This document shows, piece by piece, positions 5,448-6,193 of a stretch of 6,193 bases of DNA; position 1 is the first letter of the stretch, and the number at the start of each line of letters is the position of its first letter. This DNA comes from CAYPPG01 sp964412555 (GTDB taxonomy: Bacteria; Hinthialibacterota; Hinthialibacteria; Hinthialibacterales; Hinthialibacteraceae): the NCBI GenBank assembly GCA_964412555.1, contig CAYPPG010000140.1, positions 1 to 6,193 of the forward strand. The letters are read 5' to 3'. The position numbers and the translations under genes were made by a program. The notes under the pieces were generated by a model. The model made no database searches and was not told the origin of the DNA. It worked only from the letters and a program-made list of their open reading frames with translations.

Positions 5448-5475
5448 ATTATACCATTTTGTTTTCCAATGTGAA
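5448..5475 (-). promoter_or_regulatory. Sigma-A-type promoter for the DUF4160-DUF2442 pair
   Basis: On the minus strand, TTCACA (5475-5470) matches five of six bases of the -35 consensus. After 16 bases comes a perfect TATAAT (5453-5448), preceded by TGG, an extended -10 motif. Transcription would start near 5440 and leave a leader of about 45 bases before the DUF4160 start codon. The match is strong enough to expect constitutive expression; I see no obvious operator palindrome over it. Confidence 0.7.
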
Positions 5476-5675
5476 TGAAATCTATTCATTACTCTAATCT
5501 CAATTCCATCTCTCAGTAGTTCAAATGTCTCACCCCCCATCCCGTAAATCCCAAAATCCAGGCCAATCCAGATTCAGACAAAAATATTTTGATCCACAAT
5601 TACTTCCCATTTTTTGCGCCTCCCCACATATATATAGAGGGACATACCATTTTCACATAAAAAGGAAGACAAAAA

Positions 5676-6116
5676 ATGAACGAAATAATCACACCCCCCA
5701 CCGATTTCACCGGCATCGAAGCGAATACCACAGAATTTCTCCGCAACCAGTTCAAAACCATCGAATTGATGCTTTCCCGCATGGCAACGCAAATGTCGGA
5801 CGATGACGACGTAAACGATCCCAAAACACAATCCTTCTACCGTCTCTATTCAAGCACTGTGCGTCTATACATGAGTGTATACAACCTCGCCGAATCCAAA
5901 TTGGCCGATTCGCCACAACCACTTGATTCACAAGAGGTTACACAAAAATCAAACAAAAAGAATCACAAGAAAGACAAACAGATGCAACAGCCGAATGCAT
6001 CAAAGGAAAACAGTCAACCGGTTATGGAAAAGAAGTCTGCCCTAAGAATCGACTTTGGAAACGGAAAAGCGCAAAACCCGGAAATAAACACAAACGGCAA
6101 AATTTTCCCAAATTGA
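5676..6116 (+). CDS. Hypothetical protein with helical N-terminus and Lys/Asn/Gln-rich tail
   Basis: A 146-residue protein I do not recognise. The start at ATG 5676 is supported by a strong Shine-Dalgarno sequence, AAAGGAAG at 5661-5668, seven bases upstream. Residues 1-80 look like a folded helical domain (FLRNQFKTIELMLSRMATQM; SFYRLYSSTVRLYMSVYNLA), with an acidic turn DDDD at about 42-45. From about 85 on the sequence is low-complexity and hydrophilic (Lys, Asn, Gln, Ser), probably disordered, with a short ordered-looking piece SALRIDFGNG near 121-130. There is no signal peptide, transmembrane segment or catalytic motif. A weak AT-rich -10-like TATATATAG lies at 5629-5637 without a clear -35. 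The gene is divergent from the DUF4160 pair and separated by 280 bases, so it is its own unit. Phage or plasmid accessory proteins often have this shape, but nothing proves that origin. Confidence 0.65.
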   Translation: MNEIITPPTDFTGIEANTTEFLRNQFKTIELMLSRMATQMSDDDDVNDPKTQSFYRLYSSTVRLYMSVYNLAESKLADSPQPLDSQEVTQKSNKKNHKKDKQMQQPNASKENSQPVMEKKSALRIDFGNGKAQNPEINTNGKIFPN

Positions 6117-6193
6117 CCTCAAAATACAACGATCCAAAATCCAATCTCCGCACAAACCGGGTAAAAGCCTGGTAGAGTGGGTTGAATGATAAT

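Noticed and set aside
5525..5831. Frames around 5525-5806 (plus) and 5574-5831 (minus)
   Set aside because: They overlap the 5676 gene in other frames, with unlikely His/Arg- or Cys-rich composition; the 5676 frame has the strong Shine-Dalgarno sequence.
6156..6173. Stem ACCGGG/CCTGGT as a terminator of the 5676 gene
   Set aside because: Only six pairs including a G-U, and no T-run follows; I see nothing else supportable in 6117-6193.
1..6193. CRISPR arrays, tRNA or rRNA genes, insertion sequences with transposase
   Set aside because: No regularly spaced repeats, no cloverleaf or rRNA-like stretch, and no transposase or integrase motif was seen on either strand.

Overview
The window looks like an accessory (defence-island) segment of a bacterial chromosome or plasmid. 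Bacillota is my best guess. The grounds are strong Shine-Dalgarno sequences (AAGGA, AGGGA, AAAGGAAG) and a good sigma-A-type promoter, but nothing in the window fixes the taxon. Base composition is patchy. Positions 1 to about 1870 are AT-rich, the dnd block from about 1870 to 4812 is clearly GC-richer, and the right end is AT-rich again, as expected of a mosaic built by horizontal transfer.

Layout: (i) the 3' end of an unrecognised gene (1-258); (ii) a roughly 460-bp gene-poor stretch (259-717) with a 45-codon ORF of doubtful status, ending in a near-perfect palindromic operator; (iii) a plus-strand restriction-modification control cassette: a C-protein gene (718-948) with its own C-box (666-700), then a gene for a probable PD-(D/E)XK restriction endonuclease (976-1848), with no methyltransferase gene visible; (iv) a damaged DNA phosphorothioation operon: a dndC remnant (homology from about 1870 to 2459), an intact dndD (2446-4422) and an intact dndE (4432-4812); (v) a minus-strand pair, DUF4160 then DUF2442 (5395 down to 4850), with its own promoter; (vi) an orphan plus-strand gene of unknown function (5676-6116).

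The most interesting feature is the junction between (iii) and (iv). About 20 bases after the endonuclease stop codon the sequence switches abruptly to GC-rich DNA that encodes the middle and end of DndC. The remnant appears damaged twice: it has no N-terminal PP-loop half, and it jumps directly from the GTRxAES motif to the C-terminal domain, omitting the cysteine-rich centre. It cannot encode an active DndC. dndD and dndE remain open, without a visible terminator between the endonuclease gene and dndD, so the C-box promoter may now drive dndDE. This could be a decaying phosphorothioation locus overwritten by a restriction-modification cassette, or a rearranged defence operon that keeps the DndD ATPase and DndE DNA-binding protein for another use. 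An assembly chimera must be excluded first.
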